In this document: piece after piece, positions 19,248 through 32,700 of the stretch
Layout: the number at the start of each line of letters is the position of its first letter
How positions within the stretch are numbered: the first letter of the stretch is position 1
Assembly (NCBI GenBank): GCA_014156375.1
Contig: RQJH01000005.1
Span: 1-64,000 of the forward strand
Length of the DNA: 64,000 nucleotides
Direction: 5' to 3'
Source of the DNA: Enterobacteriaceae bacterium 89
GTDB taxonomy: Bacteria > Pseudomonadota > Gammaproteobacteria > Enterobacterales > Enterobacteriaceae
Translations under genes and position numbers: made by a program
The notes under the pieces: model-generated
Database searches by the model: none
What the model was told of the DNA's origin: nothing
Seen by the model: only the letters and a program-made list of their open reading frames with translations

Positions 19248-19700
19248 TTAGTGTGATTGTGACAGGCGTTTAACCGCCGTCTGTAAAGCGTATGAATAGC
19301 CGTCAGCGCCTAATCCGCAGATGACGCCGGCAGCGATATCAGAGAGATATGAATGATGGCGGAACGGCTCGCGAGCGTGCACGTTGCTCAGATGAATCTC
19401 GATAAACGGGATACTGACCGCCAACAGCGCATCGCGAATGGCCACGCTGGTGTGCGTGAATGCGGCCGGATTGATCAGGATATAGTCAATGCTGTCTTTA
19501 GCCTGATGAATACGGTCGATAATCTCGTACTCAGCGTTAGATTGCAGATGGTCCAGCGACACATTCAGAGCGTCGGCTTCTTCGGTCAGACGGTTAACAA
19601 TTTCCGCCAGCGTCAGGGTGCCGTACTTCTCCGGCTCACGGGTGCCGAGCATGTTCAGGTTCGGTCCGTTCAAAAGCAAAATGCGTAACTTGTTGGCCAT
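19248..19700 (-). CDS. aroQ: 3-dehydroquinate dehydratase, type II
   Basis: Catalyses the third step of the shikimate pathway, 150 residues. It shows the type II hallmarks [19 protein letters not shown], with the catalytic tyrosine in EKYG, and [21 protein letters not shown] with the catalytic histidine. ATG at 19698-19700 has GGAG upstream; the frame to 19721 adds seven residues and has a start too close to its ribosome site. E. coli K-12 uses only the type I enzyme AroD; aroQ upstream of accB occurs in other enterobacteria. It is 22 bases before accB. Confidence 0.96.
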   Translation of the reverse strand: MANKLRILLLNGPNLNMLGTREPEKYGTLTLAEIVNRLTEEADALNVSLDHLQSNAEYEIIDRIHQAKDSIDYILINPAAFTHTSVAIRDALLAVSIPFIEIHLSNVHAREPFRHHSYLSDIAAGVICGLGADGYSYALQTAVKRLSQSH

Positions 19701-19934
19701 TGTGCTGCTATCTCCTGCCATTCTCCGGTAAAAAACAAAATATACCTTCGATGCGCGCTTGTCACCTTTTCAGAGGCTAAAAACCCCTGTCAGGAAAACC
19801 AAAGTCGCACATTATAACTATTTCGTAGCATTTGGCAGCTAAATACTGGTCTTATCAGGGAAGATTATCAACCTCAGGGGCTAAAAAGGCAGAGGTAGTG
19901 CGGCGTTCTGCGGGAAACCGCACAGATTCATGAA

Positions 19935-20534
19935 TTATCGCCACCACTGGCGGAACTTCTTATAACGCCATGCTAAAAGCGCTAAAGCGGCAATAGCGTA
20001 CAGGATCGGCTGCGGTGAGAGGATCTTCACCGACCACAGGTAATGTATCGGTGCGAGGATCGCCACAAGATAGACGAAGTTGTGTAATTTCTGCCAGCAC
20101 GGGCCCAGTTTTCGCTGCGCCTTCTGAAACGAAGTGGCCGCTAATGCCAGCAGAATAACCCAGCTTATCAACCCCAGCGTCAGATACGGACGATTCACCA
20201 CTTCCTGCCCAAGCAGCGCCAGATTGTTAATACCTAACTCCAGCAGCGCATAGCTGGTGAGGTGCAAAGTCGCCCACGCAAAACACCATAAACCCAACAT
20301 GCGGCGGGTGCGTATCAATAATGGCTGTTTAGCGTAGCGCGCAAGAGGGGAAACCAGCAAGGTAGCCAGCAGCAGTTTCAGAGCCATCCTACCTGTAAAG
20401 TGTTGAATATCCTTCGCCGGGTCGGCGCTAAAGTAGCCCTGAGAACCGGCCCAGAACAGCCAGATGAAAGGTAAAAATGCCGCCAGGTGCAGCAGCACTT
20501 TGAGCCAGGTGATTTGTTTTGCCGTTAAACGCAC
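19935..20534 (-). CDS. msrQ: Heme-binding membrane subunit MsrQ of the methionine sulfoxide reductase
   Basis: Inner-membrane b-type cytochrome that passes electrons to periplasmic MsrP for repair of oxidised methionine in envelope proteins, 199 residues. About six hydrophobic helices are seen, with histidines for heme in QHFTGR, TLHLTSY and KLHNFVY. It starts directly after msrP (stop and start abut), so the pair is translationally coupled. In E. coli K-12 the pair is elsewhere (yedYZ). Confidence 0.95.
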   Translation of the reverse strand: MRLTAKQITWLKVLLHLAAFLPFIWLFWAGSQGYFSADPAKDIQHFTGRMALKLLLATLLVSPLARYAKQPLLIRTRRMLGLWCFAWATLHLTSYALLELGINNLALLGQEVVNRPYLTLGLISWVILLALAATSFQKAQRKLGPCWQKLHNFVYLVAILAPIHYLWSVKILSPQPILYAIAALALLAWRYKKFRQWWR

Positions 20535-21536
20535 TCAGAAATACTCCCGTAAATTAAGGCCGCGATAGAGCGAAGCCACCTGATCGGCATAACCGTTAAA
20601 CAGCAGTGTCGGTTGGCGTTTCACATCCAGCACGCCGCCCGGGCCGATAAAACGCTCTGAAGCCTGCGACCAGCGGGGATGATCGACATGTGGATTGACG
20701 TTGGCATAAAAGCCATATTCGTCCGGGGCGGCCAGGTTCCAGGTGCAGGGCGGCTGTTCGCGCATCAACTTAATGCTGACAATCGATTTAATGCCTTTGA
20801 AGCCGTATTTCCACGGTACGGTCAGACGGATGGGCGCACCGTTTTGCGGCGGCAGCGCTTTACCATAAACGCCGGTGGTCAGCAGCGTGAGTGGGTGCAT
20901 TGCTTCATCGATACGCAGCCCTTCAACGTAGGGATAAGCCAGCCCGCCGCCAATAAAGCGGTCTTTCTGGCCAGGCATTTGTTCTGGTGCATAAATCGTT
21001 TTGAAGGCGACGAATTTTGCCTCGCTGGTGGGCTCGACCAGTTCAAGTAGCTTATGCAGAGGAAAACCAATCCACGGCACCACCATTGACCAGGCTTCCA
21101 CGCAGCGCATGCGGTAGATCCGCTGTTCGAGCGGAAAACGTTTGGTCAAATCGTCATGATCGAGGGTCAGAGGTTTGGCGACTTCGCCGTCGATAGTCAG
21201 CTTCCACGGGTCGGTTACCAGACTGCCCGCATTGGCTGCGGGATCGGCTTTATCCAGCCCAAACTCATAGAAGTTATTGTAACCGGTGACTTTATCTTCC
21301 GGGGTTAGCGTCAGATTATTTTGCCATTCAGCCGGGCGGGAGAAATCCAGCGGTTTGCCGGACGGGGCCGGTGGACGATCGTTGCCTTTAAACCAGCTCA
21401 GGAGATCGGCTTCGGCGGCACGAGGCAGGGTCAGCGCCGTAGCGCCAATGCCTAACATTTTCAGCACCTGGCGGCGCTTCAACATAAATACGGATTCTGC
21501 CGTAACGTCGGCTTCCGTTAATTTCTTCGACTTCAT
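20535..21536 (-). CDS. msrP: Methionine sulfoxide reductase catalytic subunit MsrP
   Basis: Periplasmic molybdenum-cofactor enzyme, 333 residues, sulfite-oxidase fold. A twin-arginine signal is visible: [18 protein letters not shown] with cleavage near RAAEA. The molybdenum-ligating cysteine lies in [15 protein letters not shown], and the cofactor pocket includes [19 protein letters not shown] at 21534-21536 is preferred because GGAGG lies five bases upstream; another in-frame ATG is at 21551. Confidence 0.95.
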   Translation of the reverse strand: MKSKKLTEADVTAESVFMLKRRQVLKMLGIGATALTLPRAAEADLLSWFKGNDRPPAPSGKPLDFSRPAEWQNNLTLTPEDKVTGYNNFYEFGLDKADPAANAGSLVTDPWKLTIDGEVAKPLTLDHDDLTKRFPLEQRIYRMRCVEAWSMVVPWIGFPLHKLLELVEPTSEAKFVAFKTIYAPEQMPGQKDRFIGGGLAYPYVEGLRIDEAMHPLTLLTTGVYGKALPPQNGAPIRLTVPWKYGFKGIKSIVSIKLMREQPPCTWNLAAPDEYGFYANVNPHVDHPRWSQASERFIGPGGVLDVKRQPTLLFNGYADQVASLYRGLNLREYF

Positions 21537-21613
21537 GGCATCCTCCATCATGCGTTTTTCTAAGCATGACGGAGGCGGGCGATTAGCGCGAATATGTCAC
21601 GAAAATTTGAAGA

Positions 21614-22588
21614 TTAGGCAATCTTCACCAGGGTGCGGCCCTGGATCTGGTTGTTCATGATCTTGTCGGCGAACTCTGGTGCCTGCTCAAGTGAGATTTC
21701 AGTCGCGCTCTGGCTATAGAAGGAAGAAGGCAGATCCAACGCCAGACGTCTCCAGGCTTCTGCACGGCGAGAGGCCGGGGTCATCACAGAATCCACGCCC
21801 TGCAGGCGTACGTTACGCAGAATGAACGGCATCACCGTGGTTGGCAGAGCAAAACCGCCAGCCAGACCGCAGGCTGCCACGCAGCCGCCGTAGTTCATTT
21901 GCGCCAGCACTTTCGCCAGCACTTTATCGCCAACGGTATCGACAGCGCCTGCCCACAGCTGTTTTTCCAGCGGGCGGGTTTCGGCGAACTCATCGCGACT
22001 GAGGATACGGCTTGCGCCAAGCGTACGCAGATAGTCATGAGTGCTTTCGCGACCGGAAACCGCAGCGACCTGATAGCCCAGCTTATGCAGCAGAGCGATA
22101 GCCGCGCTGCCCACGCCGCCGCTGGCACCGGTAACGAGAATTTCACCGTCCTGCGGACGAACGCCAGCGTCTTCCAGCGCCATAACGCACAGCATCGCGG
22201 TAAAACCTGCGGTGCCGAGGATCATCGCCTGACGGGCATCCAGACCCTGCGGTTGCGCGACCAGCCAGTCGCCTTTCACGCGAGCGCGCTGTGACAGACC
22301 ACCCCAGTGGTTTTCCCCCACGCCCCATCCGGTGAGCAGAACCTGCTGCCCTGCGTGAAAACGTGGATCTTCACTGCTGTGGACAATTCCCGCGAAGTCG
22401 ATTCCGGGAATCATCGGAAAATTACGAATAATTTTACCCTTGCCAGTGATGGCCAGAGCGTCTTTATAGTTCAGACTGGACCACTGGATATCTACTGTAA
22501 CCTCGCCTTCAGGCAGCTGATTTTCCTCAATGGACTGCACCGATGCGAAGGTTTTACCGTCGCGCTGTTCTAAGATTAACGCCTGCAT
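21614..22588 (-). CDS. acuI: Acrylyl-CoA reductase (NADPH), YhdH family
   Basis: A 324-residue medium-chain (quinone-oxidoreductase type, zinc-free) reductase that turns toxic acryloyl-CoA into propionyl-CoA. The GroES-like N-terminal domain contains NYKDALAITGKG and PGIDFAG; the Rossmann nucleotide site is VTGASGGVGSAAIALLHKLGY. It is monocistronic and divergent from csrD, as in E. coli (yhdH). Confidence 0.95.
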   Translation of the reverse strand: MQALILEQRDGKTFASVQSIEENQLPEGEVTVDIQWSSLNYKDALAITGKGKIIRNFPMIPGIDFAGIVHSSEDPRFHAGQQVLLTGWGVGENHWGGLSQRARVKGDWLVAQPQGLDARQAMILGTAGFTAMLCVMALEDAGVRPQDGEILVTGASGGVGSAAIALLHKLGYQVAAVSGRESTHDYLRTLGASRILSRDEFAETRPLEKQLWAGAVDTVGDKVLAKVLAQMNYGGCVAACGLAGGFALPTTVMPFILRNVRLQGVDSVMTPASRRAEAWRRLALDLPSSFYSQSATEISLEQAPEFADKIMNNQIQGRTLVKIA

Positions 22589-22807
22589 AATCTTTCCTCA
22601 GTAGTTCTCTGGTTGGCAAAAATTTTCTGATGACTATACTCGCTAACTGAAACACTATGCCGACTTATCGCAATAAATTGCCAGATTGACTCACTCTGGT
22701 AGTATGCAGAGTCTTTTGCGGTGCTAGTTAGCACTCACTCATTTTGAGCGTCGCAGCGGGTGTCCGGTTACGTCGGGCTTTTTTTCATTAACGGAGTTAA
22801 TACAGGG

Positions 22808-24748
22808 ATGCGATTAACGACGAAATTTTCAGCATTTGTGACGCTGCTGACGGGCCTGACTATCTTCGTCACTCTCATCGGCTGTTCGCTAAGTTTCTAC
22901 AACGGTATTCAGTATAAAGTGGATTACCGCGCCCGCTCGGTGGCGACGGTGATCGATTCTCGTCTGGTGACAACCCCTTTCTCTCAGCTCGACAACGAAC
23001 TCGACGAAATTCTGGTACCCGTGGATGTGGTGCGCGTCGACCTGATTGTTGATAACAAAACCATTTTCAGCCATTCGCGCAAAAGCAGCTATCGACCGAT
23101 GGGCAGCAGCTATCAGTACCGCGAGCTCAGCGTCGAATCCGTAAAGCATCCGGGGATGACCATTCACATGGTCTACCTTGATCCGATGGTTAACTACTTC
23201 CATTCGCTGCTGACAACAGCGCCGCTAACCATCGCGATAGCCTTTATGGTGGTTGTGATCTTCTTTTCCGTACGCTGGCTGCGAAATCAACTGGCGGGAC
23301 AAGAGCTGCTTGAGATCCGCTCCACCAAAATTCTCAACGGCGAGCGAGGCCCACTGGTGCGGGGTTCGGTGCATGAATGGCCTGCGCGCACCAGCAGTGC
23401 GCTGGATATGCTACTTTCCGAACTGCAGTTTGCCAGCGAGCAGCGCAGCCGGATGGATACCTTAATTCGTTCCTATGCCGCGCAGGACACCAAAACCGGC
23501 CTCAGCAACCGGCTGTTTTTTGACAGCCAGCTGGCGACGTTGCTTGAAGATCAGGAAAAGGTGGGGGCACACGGCATTGTGATGTTGATCCGTTTGCCGG
23601 AGTTCAACCTGGTGCGGGATCAGTGGGGACGCGGCGCGGCGGAAGAGCACTTCTTCACGCTCATTAATATGCTGTCAACCTACATGATGCGCTATCCCGG
23701 TGCGCTGCTGGCGCGCTATCAGCGCAGTGATTTTGCCGTGCTGCTGCCACACAGGACGCTGAAAGAAGCCGACAGCATCGCGGGCCAGCTGCTAAAAGCG
23801 CTGGATGCTTTGCCGCAAACCAAAATCCTCGATCAGGACGACATGATGCACATCGGCATCTGTGCCTGGCGCAGCGGGCAAAGCACCGAGCAGGTGATGG
23901 ATCATGCCGATGCGGCTGTTCGCAACGCCGTGCTTCAGGGCAGCAACAGCTGGGCCGTTTATGATGACTCGTTGCCGGAGAAAGGCCGTGGTAACGTTCG
24001 CTGGCGCACGCTGATTGAACAGATGCTGAATCGCGGCGGCCCGCGCTTCTACCAGAAACCGGCCGTCCACTACGATGGCCGCGTGCATCACCGCGAACTG
24101 ATGTGCCGAATTTATGACGGCAAAGAGGAAGTTATTGCGGCGGAATACATGCCGATGGTGCTGGAGTTTGGTCTGGCGGAAGAGTATGACCGCCTGCAAA
24201 TCACCCGCATCCTGCCTTTCCTCTCTTTCTGGCCTGAGGAAAATCTGGCTTTGCAGGTCACCGTCGAATCGCTGATCCGCCCGAGATTCCAGCGCTGGCT
24301 GCGTGACACGTTGATGCAGTGCGAAAAATCGCAGCGAAAACGGATTATTTTTGAACTTGCAGAGGCAGATGTCTGTCAACATATCAGCCGTTTACAGCCC
24401 GTTATGCGTTTAATTAACGCGTTAGGGGTCAGAGTGGTCGTGATTCAGGCCGGTCTGACATTAGTCAGTACCAGCTGGATCAAAGAGCTGTCGGTGGAGC
24501 TGGTGAAGCTGCACCCGGGCCTGGTGCGTAACATTGAAAAACGCAGCGAGAACCAGCTGCTGGTGCAAAGTCTGGTCGAAGCCTGTAAAGGAACAACGAC
24601 TCAGGTCTTTGCCACCGGGCTGCGCAGTCGAAGCGAATGGCAGGTATTGAGAGAATGCGGTGTTTTAGGTGGGCAGGGCGATTTTTTTGCCTCGTCACAA
24701 CCACTTGACACTAGCGTAAAAAAATATTCTCAAAGATACTCGGTTTGA
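22808..24748 (+). CDS. csrD: CsrB/CsrC decay regulator CsrD
   Basis: Membrane-bound regulator, 646 residues, that targets the sRNAs CsrB and CsrC for RNase E decay and so frees CsrA. Two membrane helices flank a periplasmic region (residues ~11-33 and ~140-160), followed by a HAMP-like coiled segment, a degenerate GGDEF domain (RYQRSDFAVLLPH in place of GGDEF) and a degenerate EAL domain (RELMCRI in place of EAL). It should therefore bind RNA-decay partners and not make or break c-di-GMP. The ATG at 22808 (MRLTTKFSAF) matches the E. coli start; an upstream frame adds 16 residues. Confidence 0.97.
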   Translation: MRLTTKFSAFVTLLTGLTIFVTLIGCSLSFYNGIQYKVDYRARSVATVIDSRLVTTPFSQLDNELDEILVPVDVVRVDLIVDNKTIFSHSRKSSYRPMGSSYQYRELSVESVKHPGMTIHMVYLDPMVNYFHSLLTTAPLTIAIAFMVVVIFFSVRWLRNQLAGQELLEIRSTKILNGERGPLVRGSVHEWPARTSSALDMLLSELQFASEQRSRMDTLIRSYAAQDTKTGLSNRLFFDSQLATLLEDQEKVGAHGIVMLIRLPEFNLVRDQWGRGAAEEHFFTLINMLSTYMMRYPGALLARYQRSDFAVLLPHRTLKEADSIAGQLLKALDALPQTKILDQDDMMHIGICAWRSGQSTEQVMDHADAAVRNAVLQGSNSWAVYDDSLPEKGRGNVRWRTLIEQMLNRGGPRFYQKPAVHYDGRVHHRELMCRIYDGKEEVIAAEYMPMVLEFGLAEEYDRLQITRILPFLSFWPEENLALQVTVESLIRPRFQRWLRDTLMQCEKSQRKRIIFELAEADVCQHISRLQPVMRLINALGVRVVVIQAGLTLVSTSWIKELSVELVKLHPGLVRNIEKRSENQLLVQSLVEACKGTTTQVFATGLRSRSEWQVLRECGVLGGQGDFFASSQPLDTSVKKYSQRYSV

Positions 24749-24914
24749 TCTGCCGTTTGCCGCGAATTCACGTAGAATAACGCGCGCTGTTTCTCCGATG
24801 GTGTGCGTGCTGCCCACGGTAAAGTCACAGACAACAAGCCAGTGATCGTCCTTTGACAGGTTGCAATGCAGGCGAGGAGCGCCACTTCCTGACGGTGTCA
24901 GGTCGAAAATGTAA

Positions 24915-26084
<1,170 letters not shown>

Positions 26085-26152
26085 TCAGCCAGAAGTCTGG
26101 GGTGGCCATTTGCCACCCTTTGATTTCCCTGACACGAGAGTACGCATAGCCT

Positions 26153-27645
<1,493 letters not shown>

Positions 27646-27653
27646 AGGTTTTT

Positions 27654-28247
27654 ATGACAATGCTTTATCTTGCCTCCGGTTCTCCGCGTCGTCAGGAGCT
27701 CCTGACTCAGTTAGGTGTTTGCTTCGAGCGGCTGCTGCCAGGCATAGAAGAGCAGCGTCAGCCTGATGAAAGTGCACAGCATTACGTTTCTCGCCTCGCA
27801 CGCGAGAAAGCGCAGGCGGGTGTGGCGATTGCCCCTCAAGATATGCCCGTTCTCGGGTCGGACACCATTGTGGTGCTTGAGGGCGAAGTACTGGAAAAAC
27901 CGCGTGATGCTGAGCATGCCGCAGTGATGCTGCGTCAGCTTTCCGGGCAAACCCATCAGGTGATGACCGCAGTGGCGCTGGCCGATCGCCAGCAGACTAT
28001 CGACTGTCTGGTCATGACCGAAGTGACGTTCAGAGTATTATCAGAAGAGGATATTCAGGGTTACATCGCCAGCGGTGAACCCATGGATAAGGCAGGTGCA
28101 TACGGTATTCAGGGGCTGGGTGGCTGTTTTGTCAGGAAGATTAATGGCAGCTATCACGCCGTAGTCGGCTTACCGCTGGTGGAAACGTATGAGTTGCTGA
28201 GTAATTTTAACTCACTGCGTGAGCAAAGGGATACACATGACAGCTGA
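27654..28247 (+). CDS. yhdE: dTTP/UTP pyrophosphatase (Maf family, YhdE)
   Basis: House-cleaning nucleotide pyrophosphatase of the Maf family, 197 residues, hydrolysing dTTP, UTP and some modified pyrimidine nucleotides to monophosphates. The family signature [10 protein letters not shown] lies at the N-terminus, with the conserved LGSDTIV, KPRD and [10 protein letters not shown] further on. It starts eight bases after mreD, and its end overlaps rng by 11 bases. Confidence 0.95.
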   Translation: MTMLYLASGSPRRQELLTQLGVCFERLLPGIEEQRQPDESAQHYVSRLAREKAQAGVAIAPQDMPVLGSDTIVVLEGEVLEKPRDAEHAAVMLRQLSGQTHQVMTAVALADRQQTIDCLVMTEVTFRVLSEEDIQGYIASGEPMDKAGAYGIQGLGGCFVRKINGSYHAVVGLPLVETYELLSNFNSLREQRDTHDS

Positions 28248-29706
28248 ATTATTAGTGAACGTAACGCCCTCGGAAACCCGTGTGGCCTATATTGACGGTG
28301 GGATCCTTCAGGAGATCCATATTGAGCGTGAAGCACGACGCGGAATAGTAGGCAATATCTACAAAGGTCGGGTGAGTCGCGTACTGCCGGGTATGCAGGC
28401 GGCATTTGTAGATATTGGCCTGGACAAGGCCGCGTTTCTTCACGCTTCAGACATCATGCCCCACACGGAGTGCGTAGCGGGCGAAGAGCAAAAGCAGTTC
28501 ACCGTTCGCGACATCTCTGAGCTGGTGCGTCAGGGCCAGGATCTGATGGTGCAGGTGGTCAAAGATCCGCTGGGCACCAAAGGCGCGCGTCTGACGACGG
28601 ATATTACCCTTCCTTCCCGCTATCTGGTGTTTATGCCAGGTGCTTCACACGTAGGCGTTTCGCAACGTATAGAGAGCGAAGCGGAGCGCGAGCGCCTGAA
28701 AAACGTGGTCACCGAATATTGCGATGAGCAGGGTGGTTTCATCATTCGCACCGCCGCGGAAGGCGTCTGTGAAGAGGATTTAGCCTCTGATGCCGCGTAC
28801 CTGAAACGTGTCTGGACAAAGGTGATGGAGCGTAAAAAACGCCCACAGACCCGCTATCAGATGTACGGCGAGCTGGCGCTGGCGCAGCGCGTGCTGCGTG
28901 ACTTTGCCGATGCCCAGCTCGACAGGATCCGCGTGGACTCCCGTCTGACCTTCGAATCGCTGATGGAATTTACCGCTGAATACATGCCGGAAATGACCAG
29001 CAAGCTTGAGCATTACAGCGGACGTCAGCCGATTTTCGATCTCTTTGACGTTGAAAATGAAATTCAGCGCGCGCTGGAACGCAAAGTCGAGCTCAAATCC
29101 GGCGGCTATCTCGTCATCGATCAGACTGAAGCCATGACCACGGTGGACATCAACACCGGGGCGTTCGTCGGCCACCGTAATCTTGACGACACCATCTTCA
29201 ACACCAATATTGAAGCCACTCAGGCGATTGCCCGCCAGCTGCGCCTGCGCAACCTTGGCGGCATTATCATTATCGACTTTATCGATATGAATAATGAAGA
29301 TCACCGTCGTCGCGTTCTGCATTCGCTGGAGCAGGCGCTGAGCAAAGATCGCGTTAAAACCAGCATTAATGGCTTCTCCCAGCTTGGCCTGGTAGAGATG
29401 ACCCGCAAACGCACGCGTGAAAGCGTGGAGCATGTGCTGTGTAATGAATGTCCAACCTGTCACGGTCGCGGCACGGTAAAAACGGTCGAAACGGTGTGCT
29501 ATGAAATCATGCGCGAAATTGTCCGCGTCCATCATGCCTACGACTCTGATCGCTTCCTGGTTTACGCATCTGCCGCTGTCGCAGAAACGCTGAAGGGAGA
29601 AGAGTCGCACGCGCTGGCGGAAGTGGAGATCTTCGTCGGCAAGCAGGTGAAAGTTCAGATTGAGCCGCTCTACAATCAGGAACAATTTGACGTGGTAATG
29701 ATGTAG
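28237..29706 (+). CDS. rng: Ribonuclease G
   Basis: Endoribonuclease that matures the 5' end of 16S rRNA and cleaves some mRNAs, 489 residues. It has an N-terminal S1 domain ([23 protein letters not shown]), the DNase I-like catalytic part with magnesium-binding aspartates in [13 protein letters not shown] and [12 protein letters not shown], and the zinc-link [11 protein letters not shown]. Start at 28237 (MTAELLVNV) matches E. coli and overlaps yhdE. Confidence 0.97.
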   Translation: MTAELLVNVTPSETRVAYIDGGILQEIHIEREARRGIVGNIYKGRVSRVLPGMQAAFVDIGLDKAAFLHASDIMPHTECVAGEEQKQFTVRDISELVRQGQDLMVQVVKDPLGTKGARLTTDITLPSRYLVFMPGASHVGVSQRIESEAERERLKNVVTEYCDEQGGFIIRTAAEGVCEEDLASDAAYLKRVWTKVMERKKRPQTRYQMYGELALAQRVLRDFADAQLDRIRVDSRLTFESLMEFTAEYMPEMTSKLEHYSGRQPIFDLFDVENEIQRALERKVELKSGGYLVIDQTEAMTTVDINTGAFVGHRNLDDTIFNTNIEATQAIARQLRLRNLGGIIIIDFIDMNNEDHRRRVLHSLEQALSKDRVKTSINGFSQLGLVEMTRKRTRESVEHVLCNECPTCHGRGTVKTVETVCYEIMREIVRVHHAYDSDRFLVYASAAVAETLKGEESHALAEVEIFVGKQVKVQIEPLYNQEQFDVVMM

Positions 29707-29733
29707 TTTGCTGTCTGCGACAAGGAGAGAAGC

Positions 29734-32700
29734 TTGAGGCGCTTGCCTGGAATCCTACTGATCACGGTAGCAACATTGGTTGTCATCGTCGCGCTACTGG
29801 TCAGTGGCCTGCGTCTTGCTTTGCCACAGCTTGATAAATGGCGTCCGCAGCTGCTTGAAAAAATAGCGGAGTCCACGGGCCATCCGGTCGAAGCCTCCTC
29901 GCTGAAAGCCAGCTGGGAAAACTTCGGCCCTACGCTTGAAGTTCGCGATGTGAAGGCGGGTCTGAAAGATGACGGCCAGCTCTCAATCAAGCGTGTCACC
30001 CTTGCCCTGGATATCTGGCAAAGCCTGCTGCATTTTCGCTGGCAGTTTCGTGAGCTGACCTTCTGGCAGCTGCAAATCCGTACTAATACCCCGCTACAGC
30101 ACAATGACGGTTCCGACACGCTGAAAACGGACCGCATCGGCGATCTGTTTCTGCGTCAGTTCGATCAGTTTACCCTTCGTGACAGCCACCTCAGCTTCCT
30201 GACACTTTCCGGACAGCGCGCCGAGCTGGCAGTCCCTCAGCTGACCTGGCTGAACGGCAAAAACCGCCACCGCGCTGAGGGCGAACTTAGCCTTTCGAGC
30301 CTGACAGGGCAGCACGGGGTGATGAAAGTTCGGATGGATCTGCGCGATGAAAACGGTCTGCTGAACGAAGGCCGACTGTGGGTGCAGGCCGATGACATCG
30401 ACGTGAAGCCATGGCTTGGACGCTGGATGCAGGACAATATCGCGCTGACCTCTGCGCGTTTCAGTCTTGAAGGCTGGATGACGCTCGATAAGGGCGACGT
30501 GACCAGCGGCGACGTGTGGCTGAAGAAAGGCGGTGCAAGCTGGGCAGGCAAAAATCAGCCGCATGACCTCTCCGTGGACAACCTGACGGCGCACATTGCG
30601 CGCGAAAAAAACGGCTGGTCGTTCTATATCCCTGATACCCGCATCGCGATTGACGGTAAACGCTGGCCGCAGGGCGCGCTGGCGATGGCCTGGATCCCGG
30701 ATCAGGATGTTGGCGGTAAAGATAACGTGCGCAGCGACGAACTGCGCATTCGCGCCAGCAATCTTGAACTCGGCGGTCTCGACGGGCTGAAGCCGATTGC
30801 GGATAAGCTGTCGCCTTCACTGGGCGAAATCTGGCAAACCACTCAACCCGCCGGACAGATTAATTCCCTGGCGCTCGATATTCCTCTGCAGGCTACCGAA
30901 AAAACGCGTTTTCAGGCGGCATGGAGCAATCTGAGCTGGAAGCAGTGGGAACTGCTGCCAGGAGCAGAACACTTTTCCGGTAAGGCGACGGGTAGCGTTG
31001 AAAATGGCGCGCTGAGCGTCAGCATGGAAAATGCCAAAATGCCTTATGAGACGGTATTCCGCGCGCCGCTGGAAATCGCTAAAGGGGTGGCATCGCTTTC
31101 GTGGGTGAAGAACGACAAAGGCTTTATGCTGGACGGTCGCGATATCGACGTACAGGCCAAAGCCGTTCACGCTCACGGCGGTTTCCGCTGGCTTCAGCCA
31201 GAGGGTGACGAGCCATGGCTCGGCATTCTGGCCGGGATCAGCACTAACGACGGCGGCGAGGCCTGGCGCTACTTCCCGGAGAACCTGATGGGCAAAGAGC
31301 TGGTGGATTACCTCAGCTCGGCGATTAAAGGCGGTCAGTCCGATAATTCAACCCTGGTCTACAGCGGCAACCCGCATCTGTTCCCGTATAAGCATAACGA
31401 AGGCCAGTTCCAGGTCTGGGTTCCCCTGCATAACGCCACTTTTGCTTTCCAGCCCGACTGGCCTGCGCTCACCAATCTGAACATCGACCTCAACTTCCTT
31501 AATGACGGACTGTGGATGCAGGCCGATAAAGTGGCTCTGGGCGGAGTGACGGCTTACAACCTGAATGCCGCCATCCCGGACTACGCCAAAGAGAAGCTGA
31601 TCATCGATTCCGGAATTTCCGGGCCGGGAAAAGCGGTCGGGCCTTATTTTGAAGAGACGCCGCTGAAAGATTCGCTCGGCGCAACGCTTGATGAGCTGCA
31701 GCTGGATGGCGATGTGAATGCTCGCTTACATCTGGATATTCCGCTGAATGGCCAGCTGGTGCTGGCGAAAGGTGACGTAAAGCTGAATAACAACAGCCTG
31801 TTTATCAAGCCGCTCAACAGCACGCTGAAAAACCTCAATGGCGAATTCAGCTTTGAGAATGGCGATCTGAAAAGCGGGCCGCTGACGGCAAACTGGTTTA
31901 ATCAGCCGCTGAAGGTGGATTTCACCACCACCGAAGGGCCGAAGGCCTATCAGGTTGCCGTCAATATGGATGCTAACTGGCAGCCGACGAAAATGGGCGT
32001 GCTGCCAAAACAGCTGAATGATGCCGTTAGCGGCAGCATTCCGTGGCAGGGCAAAGTGGCTATCGATCTGCCCTACAAAGGCAGCGCGGGCTACAAGGTT
32101 GAACTGACTGGCGATCTGAAAAATATCAGCAGCCAGCTGCCAGCGCCTGCCGACAAAAAAGCAGGGCAGTCTCTGCCAGTGAAATTCAATGTCGAAGGCG
32201 GTCTCAACCACTTTGATCTGACCGGTAACGTTGGGGCCAACGACCATATCAACAGCCGCTGGCTGCTGAACAAGAAGCTGACGCTCGATCGCGCCATCTG
32301 GGCTTCGGACAGCCGCAGCGTGCCGCCGCTTCCTGATACGTCCGGCGTGGAGCTGAACCTGCCGCCAATGGATGGTGCTGAATGGCTGGCGCTGTTCCGC
32401 CAGGGGGCTGCCGACAGCGTGGGCAGCGCCGCAGTCTTCCCGGAACGAGTGACGCTGCGCACGCCAGCGCTGACCATGGCGGGCCAGCGCTGGAATAACC
32501 TGAGCATCGTTTCCCAGCCGGTTCAGGGCGGGACGAAGATTGAGGCTCAGGGCCGCGAAATTAACGGTGGCCTGACGCTGCGTGACCATGCGCCATGGCA
32601 GGCCGATATTCGCTATCTCTATTACAATCCTTCCGCTGGTACTGGTACCGGCGAGCCGACGGGCAATAGCCTGCTCAGCAACAATCGCATCGACTTCCAG

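Noticed and set aside
23489-24748. Active diguanylate cyclase/phosphodiesterase in csrD
   Set aside because: GGDEF and EAL signatures are degenerate (RSDF and ELM), as expected for CsrD, so catalysis is not claimed.
28780-29685. 301-codon frame antisense to rng
   Set aside because: Mirror of the conserved rng coding strand, with no domain or context support.
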